Source of the DNA: a virus
Length of the DNA stretch: 26,353 nucleotides
Virus record (IMG/VR): IMGVR_UViG_3300028883_000428
Span: 1 to 26,353 of that record
Reading direction: 5' to 3' (one strand)
In this document: positions 1 to 7,590 of the stretch, piece after piece
How the letters are laid out: every line of letters starts with the position of its first letter
Numbering within the stretch: position 1 is the stretch's first letter
The notes under the pieces: model-generated
What the model saw: only the letters and a program-made list of their open reading frames with translations
Databases searched by the model: none
What the model was told of the DNA's origin: nothing
Made by a program: the position numbers and the translations under genes

Positions 1-380
1 ATATCGAGGGGGTATGCCCAATAATTAACACAGTTTCCTTCTGTTCCTCTATTTCGTATTAAATATCCTTTACTACTAGAAGCATACCAAGAAGGATCAT
101 CTTCTGATAAATCTCTATAATAAACTCCTCCTCTAAAATATATAGTATCACCTGGATTTACTTCTGGTGTATTAAATGCTTTACCCCATGTTTTCCAGGG
201 CTTATCTATTGTTCCTGGATTACTATCATTTCCGTCAGGAGCTACAAAAAAACTTCCTGTTATAAGATCACCTTTTTCATCCTTAAGTATTTTCTTTTCA
301 CATGAAAATAATAATATTATAGATATTATTAATACAAATAAATTTTTTATATTAATTAAGTTTTTCGTTTTTATACTCAT
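1..380 (-). CDS. Lipoprotein with right-handed beta-helix domain (partial, 3' end beyond window)
   Basis: The frame is open from an ATG at 380 to the window edge, giving 126 visible codons. Residues 1-27 form a lipoprotein signal peptide: a Lys/Asn-rich start, a hydrophobic run of about 13 residues, then lipobox LLFSC with Cys27, followed by EKK. This is typical of Bacteroidetes lipoproteins. From about residue 43, FVAPDGNDSNPGT, KPWKTWGKAF and a GDTIYFRGGVYY stretch match the opening of DUF1565 or pectate-lyase-like parallel beta-helix proteins, and NYWAYP fits the next turn of such helices. The start lies inside the end of the upstream gene (29-base overlap), which suggests co-transcription and coupled translation. 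Presumably it is exported and anchored in a host membrane; ligand or enzymatic activity is unknown. The signal peptide and fold are seen; the function is inference. Confidence 0.8.
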   Translation of the reverse strand, partial: MSIKTKNLINIKNLFVLIISIILLFSCEKKILKDEKGDLITGSFFVAPDGNDSNPGTIDKPWKTWGKAFNTPEVNPGDTIYFRGGVYYRDLSEDDPSWYASSSKGYLIRNRGTEGNCVNYWAYPLD

Positions 381-1770
381 TTTCAAAACCATTATTTTCT
401 CCTGATGTATTCATTGATTTTATCCATGAGTAATCTCGAATTTCATCAACTTTAAGTTCATCAGTTTTTTCTGGCAAAGGCATTTGTTTAACAACTACAG
501 TTGTTGATTCATCAACTTTAAGATTTTTGCCTGGAGTTGCAAATTTAATAACGCTTTCTGTAACTTTACAATTAATAACTTCTTCATTATTAAGTATAAA
601 TGATTTATTTATTTCATTAGTATTATTTACTGTAGTATTTTGAATATATGATTCATTTATTTTATTATTTTTAACAAAATTTGAATTATAAATTCTTGCT
701 TTATTGATATCACATCCTATTAAATCACAATTTTCTATTATTCCTCCTAGTTTACAAGACATCAACTCCATATTTTTAATTAAAGAATTAACGTTTCCTT
801 TTCTTAATTGAAACACTCCTATTTCTGAATCAAAATTAAACTGTCCTTCTCTTAATCCACCACTTATAATCATTTCAAATAAAGGCAATCTAATTTTATC
901 CCAATAAGTTTTTAATATTTGTGTTGATCTTTGAAGATCTACATAAACTTTTAAATTTTCAAATTCTTTAAGAAATATGTCAGGATCCCAAAAAGCCATC
1001 TGTATTTTTTCAAAATCCTTTGTTATTTTTTTAATTTCATTTAATTCAAATTGATTAATATCTTCTTCATTAATACTTTGATACGCTTTAATAATAAAAT
1101 ATTCTAAAATGTCTTTAATTTCTTTTGGTTTTGATACATAATCTTTTCCACCTATATAGTTACATTCTAATATCCCTTGAGTATAATTTTTAAAATTTAT
1201 TCCATAATATTCACCATAAGGAGAATTTAGCATTTGAATAATATAATTTTTTATTTCAGCTTCATTAATATAAGTCTTTATAGGAACTAATGTTTTAATA
1301 GATAATGCATAAGGAGAATTTTTTCTTTCTGGAAATCTTTCATAAATAAAATTTTCATCAAACTTTAGCATTAAACGTGCAGGATTCATTTGAGATATAC
1401 TATCTAATGTTTCTAAATAACGATGATTAAAAGATAAAGATATTTTTAATCCTGTATCAAAAGTAGTTTCACAATTTTCATTTATCCATTTTGTAACCTC
1501 GTCGATAATAGGAATTACTGAATGATAATTTTGTGGTGCTAAATGTAATTGATAACGAGAGCGAGTAGCATCATATTCTTTTACTAATATAGAATTTGTA
1601 TATGTTGGAGAATATTTTAATTCTCCTGTTATAATTATATTTTTTCCTATACTATTTCCAATGTTTTCAAGAATAAAATCAGTCTTTTTTGTTGAATAAA
1701 ATTCAAAAACTAATCCTATCTCTGAAAAATTTAAGACTTCTAATACCGAATAGCTTTTAGGTTTTGCCAT
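352..1770 (-). CDS. Amidoligase-like protein with pentapeptide-like C-terminal tail
   Basis: A 472-residue protein. Residues about 15-230 resemble the phage/bacterial amidoligase (glutamine-synthetase fold) pattern: GLVFEFYS near 19 where that family has its first Glu-containing strand, SRYQLHLAP near 71, GLKISLSFNH near 107 in the place of the usual HVH strand, then NPARLMLKF and a FPERKNSPYA segment. Several expected His residues are replaced, so activity is uncertain. Residues about 334-412 carry short N/C/S-rich repeats (SCKLGGIIENCDLIGCDI, NSNF, NESYIQNTTV) that look like a pentapeptide-type beta-helix. A promoter-like box and a terminator sit directly upstream, so it probably starts a two-gene unit with the lipoprotein. 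The family assignment is from memory of the pattern and tentative. It could also be a virion protein. Confidence 0.4.
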   Translation of the reverse strand: MAKPKSYSVLEVLNFSEIGLVFEFYSTKKTDFILENIGNSIGKNIIITGELKYSPTYTNSILVKEYDATRSRYQLHLAPQNYHSVIPIIDEVTKWINENCETTFDTGLKISLSFNHRYLETLDSISQMNPARLMLKFDENFIYERFPERKNSPYALSIKTLVPIKTYINEAEIKNYIIQMLNSPYGEYYGINFKNYTQGILECNYIGGKDYVSKPKEIKDILEYFIIKAYQSINEEDINQFELNEIKKITKDFEKIQMAFWDPDIFLKEFENLKVYVDLQRSTQILKTYWDKIRLPLFEMIISGGLREGQFNFDSEIGVFQLRKGNVNSLIKNMELMSCKLGGIIENCDLIGCDINKARIYNSNFVKNNKINESYIQNTTVNNTNEINKSFILNNEEVINCKVTESVIKFATPGKNLKVDESTTVVVKQMPLPEKTDELKVDEIRDYSWIKSMNTSGENNGFENEYKNEKLN

Positions 1771-1780
1771 ATTAAAAGAT

Positions 1781-1800
1781 TTTATTTTATATATTCAAAT
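1781..1800 (-). promoter_or_regulatory. Late-promoter-like box upstream of the amidoligase-like gene
   Basis: Read on the minus strand, the box is TTTGAATATATAAAATAAAA, ending about 11 bases before the ATG at 1770. It directly follows the T-run of the terminator at 1805-1824. The same TGAATATATAAA core occurs before the genes starting at 12347 and 25195. It resembles the T4 late promoter TATAAATA. Whether it is a promoter or an A-rich translation leader cannot be told from sequence alone. Confidence 0.5.
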
Positions 1801-1824
1801 AAAAAAGGAGCCTTAAGGCTCCTT
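1799..1824 (-). terminator. Rho-independent terminator after the S1-like gene
   Basis: AAGGAGCC TTAA GGCTCCTT at 1805-1824 is a perfect 20-base palindrome, followed on the minus strand by a T-run into 1799. It lies 9 bases past the stop of the S1-like gene, just before the next promoter-like box. A GC-rich stem is rare in such AT-rich DNA, which makes the call firm. Confidence 0.9.
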
Positions 1825-1832
1825 CATATTAA

Positions 1833-3047
1833 TTATTGGGGTAACTTAAATACCAATTTATCGTCTTTGAACTCGTCAAACATTATATTTATTTTATCTC
1901 CTACAATAAAATTATTGGCCATTATCTTTTTTCTTTTAAATTCTCTTATAGGAATTAATCCTGTTAAATCATCTACATTAACAATTATGCCAAAATTCAT
2001 TACGGCAGCAACAGTAGATTCTACAATTTTATCTTGTGATTCTACAATAAATTTTTGAATTTTTTTCATTTTTTCTTTAGGATCTTCTTTTGTTAAAACA
2101 ATTCTATTATCCTTAGTTATTTCTCCTATAAAGAATTCTATTATATCGCCAGATTTAATTTTTTTTACACGAAATTGTTTTTTAAGTTCCTCATCCATTT
2201 TTGTTGTATGTAATAATCCTGTAAATATTTCATCAAATTCTACAAATATTCCATATTTAGATGTTCCCGTTACAGTTCCATAATATTTTTTCATTATATC
2301 TAATTCTTGAATTTTTGTTGGCAAAACATGCGATAAATATTTTTTATGAGAAACTATAAACGAATTCATCTCTTTAAGATAGTCTTCTATCATTACTATA
2401 ACTTCTTTTCCAATATATGATTGAAAATCCATAATTTTATTTGGAGCTGCCAGTGATCCTGGCATAAAAGCCTCTATTCCTTGAACTTCTACAAAAAATC
2501 CTCCTCGATTTGCTTCTAATATTCTTGCTTTATACGCATTTGTAGGATTTGATATCTGTTCCATAAATTCATCTCTAACAGATTTAAGATGACCTTGCCA
2601 TAATGAAACTTTAACAGAAGGTGTAGCTTCAATAATATATGCGTTTAAGCCTTTATTTATCATAGCTTCAACGATATCTTTGTCTTTTAAAGCGGCCGCA
2701 AATTTCTTATGATTATCATAGCCATAAACTTGCGCAAACTTTTTTTCTCGAGATAAATCTATAGTTACTGTTAATCCTCCAGTCAATTCAATATCCATAA
2801 AATCGTCTTTAATATTAAAAATATTGGTGATGCGTATAACATCACCTTTATTTAAATCTTTTTTTATTAATTCTGTATTTTGATTAGTATAAATATCAAA
2901 GTGTTTTTGAGCGTAAGACTCTCTAGAGAAGCATTTATTTTTTTCGTCACTGCCGTTTATAGATTTATTAGGTATTAATTTATTTCCGCCTTTGTTTCCT
3001 CCTTCATATAATTCCCAGTTAAAATCATTAGGTATTTGTTTACTCAT
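1833..3047 (-). CDS. S1-like RNA-binding protein (three to four S1/OB domains)
   Basis: A 404-residue protein with three clear S1 RNA-binding repeats at about residues 171-235 (ARILEANRGGFFVEVQGIEAFMPGS), 255-318 (GTVTGTSKYGIFVEFDEIFTGLLH) and 341-400 (ESTVAAVMNFGIIVNVDDLTGLIP). A weaker OB-like stretch lies at about 67-105. The arrangement is that of ribosomal protein S1, shorter than the usual six-domain bacterial form. S1 domains bind single-stranded RNA and help recruit mRNA to the ribosome. Because no gene here has a clear Shine-Dalgarno site, a phage S1 could favour A-rich phage leaders; that is inference. It is transcribed alone from the 3048-3188 gap and ends at a strong terminator, so it is a monocistronic unit. 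It might instead act in RNA stability or antitermination. Confidence 0.85.
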   Translation of the reverse strand: MSKQIPNDFNWELYEGGNKGGNKLIPNKSINGSDEKNKCFSRESYAQKHFDIYTNQNTELIKKDLNKGDVIRITNIFNIKDDFMDIELTGGLTVTIDLSREKKFAQVYGYDNHKKFAAALKDKDIVEAMINKGLNAYIIEATPSVKVSLWQGHLKSVRDEFMEQISNPTNAYKARILEANRGGFFVEVQGIEAFMPGSLAAPNKIMDFQSYIGKEVIVMIEDYLKEMNSFIVSHKKYLSHVLPTKIQELDIMKKYYGTVTGTSKYGIFVEFDEIFTGLLHTTKMDEELKKQFRVKKIKSGDIIEFFIGEITKDNRIVLTKEDPKEKMKKIQKFIVESQDKIVESTVAAVMNFGIIVNVDDLTGLIPIREFKRKKIMANNFIVGDKINIMFDEFKDDKLVFKLPQ

Positions 3048-3188
3048 TTTAGTTTAGTTTTAAAGTTCAAAGAATTATTTTAGTATATGATATATATTTT
3101 TTTCAAAAAAGAAGAAATTACATTTTAAAAAATGAGTTATAATTTTAAAAGAAAAAGATATATAAAATAAACAATAAAAATATTTAAT
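3048..3188. promoter_or_regulatory. Divergent intergenic promoter region
   Basis: This 141-base, almost purely A/T gap separates the minus-strand S1-like gene from the plus-strand gene at 3189, so it must hold both start regions. On the plus strand GATATATAAAATAAA at 3157-3171 matches the box found before other late-type genes. On the minus strand there is TTTTTTGAAAAAAATATATATC followed by an A/T leader, without a clear match to the same box, so the S1-like gene may use a different promoter class. Confidence 0.45.
3157..3171 (+). promoter_or_regulatory. Late-promoter-like box upstream of the plus-strand gene
   Basis: GATATATAAAATAAA, followed by an A-rich leader of about 17 bases to the ATG at 3189. 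It matches the box at 1781-1800 (GAATATATAAAATAAA) in all but one base. It is the only plus-strand copy noticed and stands before the only plus-strand gene. Confidence 0.45.
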
Positions 3189-3836
3189 ATGAGCCTAAAT
3201 TTTAGAAATATTCATTTATCTACATTAATTCCAGAATTTCCTTATATTTATGATTATAATAATAGAGAAATTCAGCGCTATTTAAATGTATTTTATGATG
3301 GATCAACAGGAATTATAATTAAACCTGTAGAAACTACAGGTAGAGTTAAAGGTGCAACTGGAGAATTTGTTAACGTAATTACTGATAATCTAACAATTAA
3401 AAGACAATATACCAATTGGTATGAAAATACTACAACAATAGATATTGATTATTATAGAACATATGATGCTAGTTATTATCAATGGAGAGACGCATCTATT
3501 ATGGGAGGCTCATTAGAAAATGACGCATTTAAATATATTGATGTTATTAGTCCTTATTATAAAATAACAAATGATGTATCTACTGCTTTTAAGGCTTCAG
3601 CTTTAGGACAAGAATTTCAAGTATTATTTGATATTTCTATAAATACTGCTCCATATAACATATTACTTGATCCAAGTATTAATGGAAGACATAAAATTTT
3701 GAAAGTAAATTATGCCGATGCTTCAAATGGAGCAACATGGCTAAAACTTATTGCTGTTGAATATGATGCTTCTTGGGGATATACATGGGCAATTAAACAA
3801 TATGGAGGAACTTATACAATTAGTGAATTTTATTGA
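3189..3836 (+). CDS. Hypothetical protein, probably a beta-rich virion protein
   Basis: A 215-residue protein, the only plus-strand gene in the window. It is rich in Tyr, Asn, Asp, Thr and Ser, has no signal peptide or membrane segment, and has alternating polar/hydrophobic stretches (ITDNLTIKRQYTNWYENTTTIDIDYYR near 64-90; ATWLKLIAVEYDASWGYTWAI near 182-202) typical of beta-sandwich phage fibre or decoration proteins. No family was recognised. Its last 17 bases overlap the last 17 of the convergent 2H phosphoesterase gene. A promoter-like box shared with late-type genes precedes it, which supports a structural role. Virion function is an inference from composition and context. Confidence 0.65.
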   Translation: MSLNFRNIHLSTLIPEFPYIYDYNNREIQRYLNVFYDGSTGIIIKPVETTGRVKGATGEFVNVITDNLTIKRQYTNWYENTTTIDIDYYRTYDASYYQWRDASIMGGSLENDAFKYIDVISPYYKITNDVSTAFKASALGQEFQVLFDISINTAPYNILLDPSINGRHKILKVNYADASNGATWLKLIAVEYDASWGYTWAIKQYGGTYTISEFY

Positions 3837-4368
3837 TTTTAAAATATTTTTTATTATATCCAGGATCTGAATAAACTGCTTTATTAAATTTAACTTTAAA
3901 CGGCTTATCTAATTTTTTAATATATTTTTTTCCTTCTCCTTTTTTAACATATGCAATAGTCATATGGGGATGATATTCTTTGTATGTTTGTGTATTAGGA
4001 AATTTTAGAAATTCCTTTCTATATTTTTTTAATTCTTTTGTAATAGGAACATCAAATTTAACTACATCATAGTCATCTGTTTCGAAAATATTTATTTTAT
4101 TTATAGTTACTTCTATAGGTTTCATTTCTTTTATTTGTTTATACATCTGATCTTTATCTACTTCATCTTCATGAAATCCATAAACTATAGTTATATGAGG
4201 ATCTTTTTCATAACCATAATCATCGTCTTTTTCATAAATATCTTCTTTATCTACAATAGATATTTTATCTTTCCAATTTGAAATATCTGCATATAACATT
4301 AAACACGCGTATTTTAAATTATCATTTTTTCTTTCTAGTAACCAATTTTTAAAACTTTCAAATTTCAT
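3820..4368 (-). CDS. 2H phosphoesterase (2'-5' RNA ligase / cyclic phosphodiesterase family)
   Basis: A 182-residue protein with the two HxT motifs of the 2H superfamily: PHITIVYGF with His58/Thr60 and PHMTIAYV with His135/Thr137. Spacing and order fit a two-lobed 2H fold, where both motifs line one active site that cleaves 2',3'-cyclic, 2'-5' or cyclic oligonucleotide phosphodiester bonds. T4 gp57B (Acb1), which degrades CBASS cyclic nucleotides, belongs to this superfamily; equivalence is not shown here. The N-terminus MKFESFKNWLLERK resembles the amphipathic leaders that send T4 internal proteins to the prohead, so packaging in the virion is conceivable. It is the last gene of the baseplate operon, 16 bases after the spike gene, and converges on the plus-strand gene. 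Confidence 0.8.
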   Translation of the reverse strand: MKFESFKNWLLERKNDNLKYACLMLYADISNWKDKISIVDKEDIYEKDDDYGYEKDPHITIVYGFHEDEVDKDQMYKQIKEMKPIEVTINKINIFETDDYDVVKFDVPITKELKKYRKEFLKFPNTQTYKEYHPHMTIAYVKKGEGKKYIKKLDKPFKVKFNKAVYSDPGYNKKYFKINKIH

Positions 4369-4384
4369 TATTAATTATTTTATT

Positions 4385-5155
4385 TTATCTACTTATCATT
4401 ACGTTAGTTGATGTTGCAGCCTGTTTTGCAGCTTCTACAAGGCCTACATTTACACCGGGTGTTGCTGGCATTTTAGCGTCAAGCGCAGTAGCCATTGTAG
4501 ATAATAATGCCCACATTGGTTCAGCTAATAATGCATGATTATATGGCCCTGGACCAACTTTAGTTGTCTGCGCTCCATTAACTACTACTTCATCTGCAGT
4601 AACTTCAGCTCGAGCTCCAGCAGCAACATTTACCTCATTTTTAGTTGTAATATTAACAACATCTCCATCCATTTGAATTATAGAATCTGCATTAGGAGTC
4701 TGTAACGTTATCATTGTATCAGGAGTTATCTGAATAAATGATTCTTTATGATATATTTGAAAACCACTTTCTCGCTGAAAAATTACAGTTAATTCTTCTA
4801 AAGGATCATATAAGAGAACGTGCGTTCCTTGATAATCATCTTTTATTTTTTTAATTAATTCAGTATCTATATTTTGAATAACTGAATATTCAGGAGCATA
4901 AAGATCTCCATTATTAAATTTAACTCTAACAAAATGACCTATTTTTGGAATTGAAATAGAACCTGCGCCATCTCCCGCAAATATAGGAGAATTTGTTGGA
5001 ACAGCCCAAGGTAATTGTTCATTATTGATACCTTCATGTAATCCAAATACTTTAATTTGACATCGTCCTGAAAATGTAGTATCATCAGAATTAACTACAA
5101 TTCCTATCCAATCACCATCATAATTACTACAACTTAAAAAATCTTTATCTGCCAT
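4385..5155 (-). CDS. Baseplate spike protein, gp5/gpV-like (OB fold plus beta-helix)
   Basis: A 256-residue protein. Residues about 15-95 form the OB domain of phage baseplate assembly protein V / gp5 / VgrG: WIGIVVNSDD, GRCQIKVFGLHEG, LPWAVP, then IPKIGHFVRVKFNNGD. Residues about 110-200 are short alternating strands (VVNITTKNEVNVAAGARAEV) typical of the trimeric beta-helical needle. The C-terminus (about 205-256) is Ala-rich and probably helical. The protein punctures the outer membrane during tail contraction. No lysozyme domain lies between OB and helix, unlike T4 gp5. Order in the operon is gp53-like, gp27-like hub, the 807-residue protein, then this gene, 4 bases downstream. Confidence 0.88.
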   Translation of the reverse strand: MADKDFLSCSNYDGDWIGIVVNSDDTTFSGRCQIKVFGLHEGINNEQLPWAVPTNSPIFAGDGAGSISIPKIGHFVRVKFNNGDLYAPEYSVIQNIDTELIKKIKDDYQGTHVLLYDPLEELTVIFQRESGFQIYHKESFIQITPDTMITLQTPNADSIIQMDGDVVNITTKNEVNVAAGARAEVTADEVVVNGAQTTKVGPGPYNHALLAEPMWALLSTMATALDAKMPATPGVNVGLVEAAKQAATSTNVMISR

Positions 5156-5159
5156 AATT

Positions 5160-7583
5160 TTAACCTTCTAATTTACCTTCTATTTTACGACTAGTTGCTC
5201 TACTTATTTCATCAGATTCTGTTAATTTTTCTCCCTGAATTTTACTTCCTAATTCTGAAGAAGGAGTAGCTTCAATAATTTTTCCAGTATCGATTATTTT
5301 TGTTTTAACATCAGTTGGTTTTTGCAAATTTTCATAAGTAACTCTTTTAGAAAGATTAGAAGAAGGTTTAATATTATTAACAGTCTTTTCAGTTATTTGA
5401 TCACTTAATTGAGTTGAAGGTTTAACTGTAGGAAGCTCACTTCCAACTGTAGCAGATGATAAACGTTCTGACGGAATAACATTAACTGTTGATGAAGCAC
5501 TTATTTCTTCTCCTAATTCACTAGATGCTCTTCCAGTATTAATACTATCTTCACTTATTTTACCTGATGTAGCATTTGAAGAAGATTTAGACACTACATT
5601 ATTTCCATCAATAACAGATGATAATTCTTCTGAAGCTTTTCCGGTATTAATACTATCTTCATTTATCTCTCCTGTAGCTGCATTTGGAGAAACAGTAGGT
5701 ATTATACTATCTACAGATGCTGTAGATGATAAACGTTCAGATGATTTTCCTATATTAATATTATCATCATTAATCTTTCCTGTAGCTGCATTTGGAGAAA
5801 CAGTAGGTATTATACTATCTACAGATGCTGTAGATGATAATTTCTCTGAAGCTTTTCCTACATTAATACTATCTTCATTAATCTTTCCTGTAGCTGCATT
5901 TGGAGAAGCACTAGGTAATTCATCTCCAATTATAGAAGATGTATGTAAAGATTGTTTTTTAACCATTTTACTATAATCATCTTTATTTTCTATATTTGTT
6001 GATTCATTATGTTCACCGGGCCCAACTAAATTTGTAGCCATTGAATAATCTACAATTTGCTTCCATAAACCCTTTTCTGTTAATACTTTATTTGCTGCAT
6101 TATTTAGAAATTTGCTATCATCATCAGTTGCTTCTGATTTTGCTAATACAGCTAATAATTCTTTCATTATATTATCTGTTTGAATGGGCTGTTCCAATCT
6201 TGATGATGGAGCATCACCAAATTCATTAACTACTGTAGTAATTCCCTTTCTTATAGTTCCAAGAGCAGCTACAATGTTTTTAGATTGTAATGCAGTTTGA
6301 ATTTCGTTATATGAAACTCCCATTCCCGGAATAGATGTTACTTTTGCTTTATTAATTAATTGTTCTGCAAAATTTTGAGCATATGCTTTTCCAAAATCGA
6401 TAGCATTTCCTATCCATGTATCTGGTTGTGCAGGATTAAAACTTTCCTGATATTGTTTAAGAGGATTATTTAATGTATCATTTTGATTAGGATATTCATT
6501 ATACGGCATACCCGATCTATGTTCAACAACATCTCCATCAACAGTATTAAATTCTCTTGCTTGAGCAATTTGTAATGTCACAGGATAAGTATACTTATTT
6601 TCAGATGACTTTTCTGTAGAAATTTCATCTTCCATTGTTCTATTAAGAGCATTAAGTTTTCTATCTGCTAAAAACATGTGTTTAAACATTGGATATATTT
6701 GTGTTTCTTTAATATTTCCTACTTTAATACCAAATTTAACAGCTCCTTGATCAGGTTCTCTATCTACACGTAAATCATCTAAATGAGTATACTCAATATC
6801 ATTTATATCAAATTCACACATTTCACATGTAATTTCCCACGTAGGTAATATATCGTCTAATACTTTTAAAACAAGAGGAACATTACCCGTATTTGTACCT
6901 TTTGGAATTCCCATGGGAAATGTATTATCATTAACTTCTGGTAAATGAAAATTTCTAAATTCTGAAAGATATATTTTAAGTGTAAAATATCTCATCATAT
7001 CTGGAAGAACCCATCTTTGATAAACATCATCCCATACTATTTTTCTATAAAGATTTAATAAATAACTCATTCTTAAATCTAATCCTTCAAGACATGTAAT
7101 TTTTAATCTTGTATCATTTGAAATTCTTTGTCCTTTTGTAGTATCAATTTTTAATAAATCTCTTACGCCTTCAATAGATTGAAAATAATATGGAAATAAA
7201 CCTTGAAGTTTTTGAAATTTTGTTATAAATTCTTCCAGCATTTTAACTCTTGTAGGTTCATTTGCATTTTCTAAATAATTAAGAGCTGAATAATCTATAT
7301 AGTCTGTTTCATATAAAAATGACGCGCGATATTTAGAATTAGACCATCTAGAAGGATGATTAAGTGTTGCTTCATTTCTTGTTGAAAATAAAGGATGGGG
7401 CATAGTATCATATGAAGTTCCATAGTTTGCTGAATTATATTGATTATCTCCTTGTCCAAATAATAATCTAAATGAGAAATATGTAGGTTCATCAAATCTT
7501 TTCGTTAAAGTATTCGAATCTCTACCAGCAATATCATACTGATATGTTCTAAATCTTTTATAAATATTAATAGCGTCTTCCAT
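5160..7583 (-). CDS. Baseplate/tail structural protein with C-terminal 18-residue repeats
   Basis: An 807-residue protein lying between the hub gene and the spike gene, so almost certainly a baseplate or tail component. The N-terminal 350 residues are a folded, aromatic-rich domain I could not assign (WDDVYQRWVLPDMMRYFTLKIYLSEFRNFHLP near 184-215). Residues about 370-540 are mixed and partly helical. From residue 542 to 757 there are twelve consecutive 18-residue units, with another at 773-790, following roughly P/A-S-x-x-L-S-x6-I/V. Three are joined in a 36-residue superrepeat that is nearly identical at DNA level. Such a tail could be an extended beta-solenoid or a flexible fibre. A few downstream units are degenerate, consistent with older duplications. 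Confidence 0.7.
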   Translation of the reverse strand: MEDAINIYKRFRTYQYDIAGRDSNTLTKRFDEPTYFSFRLLFGQGDNQYNSANYGTSYDTMPHPLFSTRNEATLNHPSRWSNSKYRASFLYETDYIDYSALNYLENANEPTRVKMLEEFITKFQKLQGLFPYYFQSIEGVRDLLKIDTTKGQRISNDTRLKITCLEGLDLRMSYLLNLYRKIVWDDVYQRWVLPDMMRYFTLKIYLSEFRNFHLPEVNDNTFPMGIPKGTNTGNVPLVLKVLDDILPTWEITCEMCEFDINDIEYTHLDDLRVDREPDQGAVKFGIKVGNIKETQIYPMFKHMFLADRKLNALNRTMEDEISTEKSSENKYTYPVTLQIAQAREFNTVDGDVVEHRSGMPYNEYPNQNDTLNNPLKQYQESFNPAQPDTWIGNAIDFGKAYAQNFAEQLINKAKVTSIPGMGVSYNEIQTALQSKNIVAALGTIRKGITTVVNEFGDAPSSRLEQPIQTDNIMKELLAVLAKSEATDDDSKFLNNAANKVLTEKGLWKQIVDYSMATNLVGPGEHNESTNIENKDDYSKMVKKQSLHTSSIIGDELPSASPNAATGKINEDSINVGKASEKLSSTASVDSIIPTVSPNAATGKINDDNINIGKSSERLSSTASVDSIIPTVSPNAATGEINEDSINTGKASEELSSVIDGNNVVSKSSSNATSGKISEDSINTGRASSELGEEISASSTVNVIPSERLSSATVGSELPTVKPSTQLSDQITEKTVNNIKPSSNLSKRVTYENLQKPTDVKTKIIDTGKIIEATPSSELGSKIQGEKLTESDEISRATSRKIEGKLEG
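5313..5960 (-). repeat. Twelve 54-bp coding repeats with a 108-bp higher-order duplication
   Basis: Twelve in-frame 54-base units encode 18 residues each, e.g. SPNAATGKINEDSINVGK, ASEKLSSTASVDSIIPTV, PSERLSSATVGSELPTVK and PSTQLSDQITEKTVNNIK. The block CCTGTAGCTGCATTTGGAGA (plus-strand reading) begins at 5671, 5779 and 5887, exactly 108 bases apart, so a recent 36-residue duplication sits on an older 18-residue pattern. The number of units could vary between related phages. Confidence 0.9.
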
Positions 7584-7590
7584 AATTTAT

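Noticed and set aside
3324-3340. Hairpin CCTGTAG AAA CTACAGG
   Set aside because: It is inside the coding region of the plus-strand gene and has no T-run, so not a terminator.
5313-5960. CRISPR-like regular repeats
   Set aside because: The period is a multiple of three, the units are in frame and code for protein, and there are no unique spacers of constant size.
6041-6229. Plus-strand Leu-rich open frame
   Set aside because: Antisense to the 807-residue structural protein; the Leu/Ile/His composition is typical of shadow frames in AT-rich DNA.
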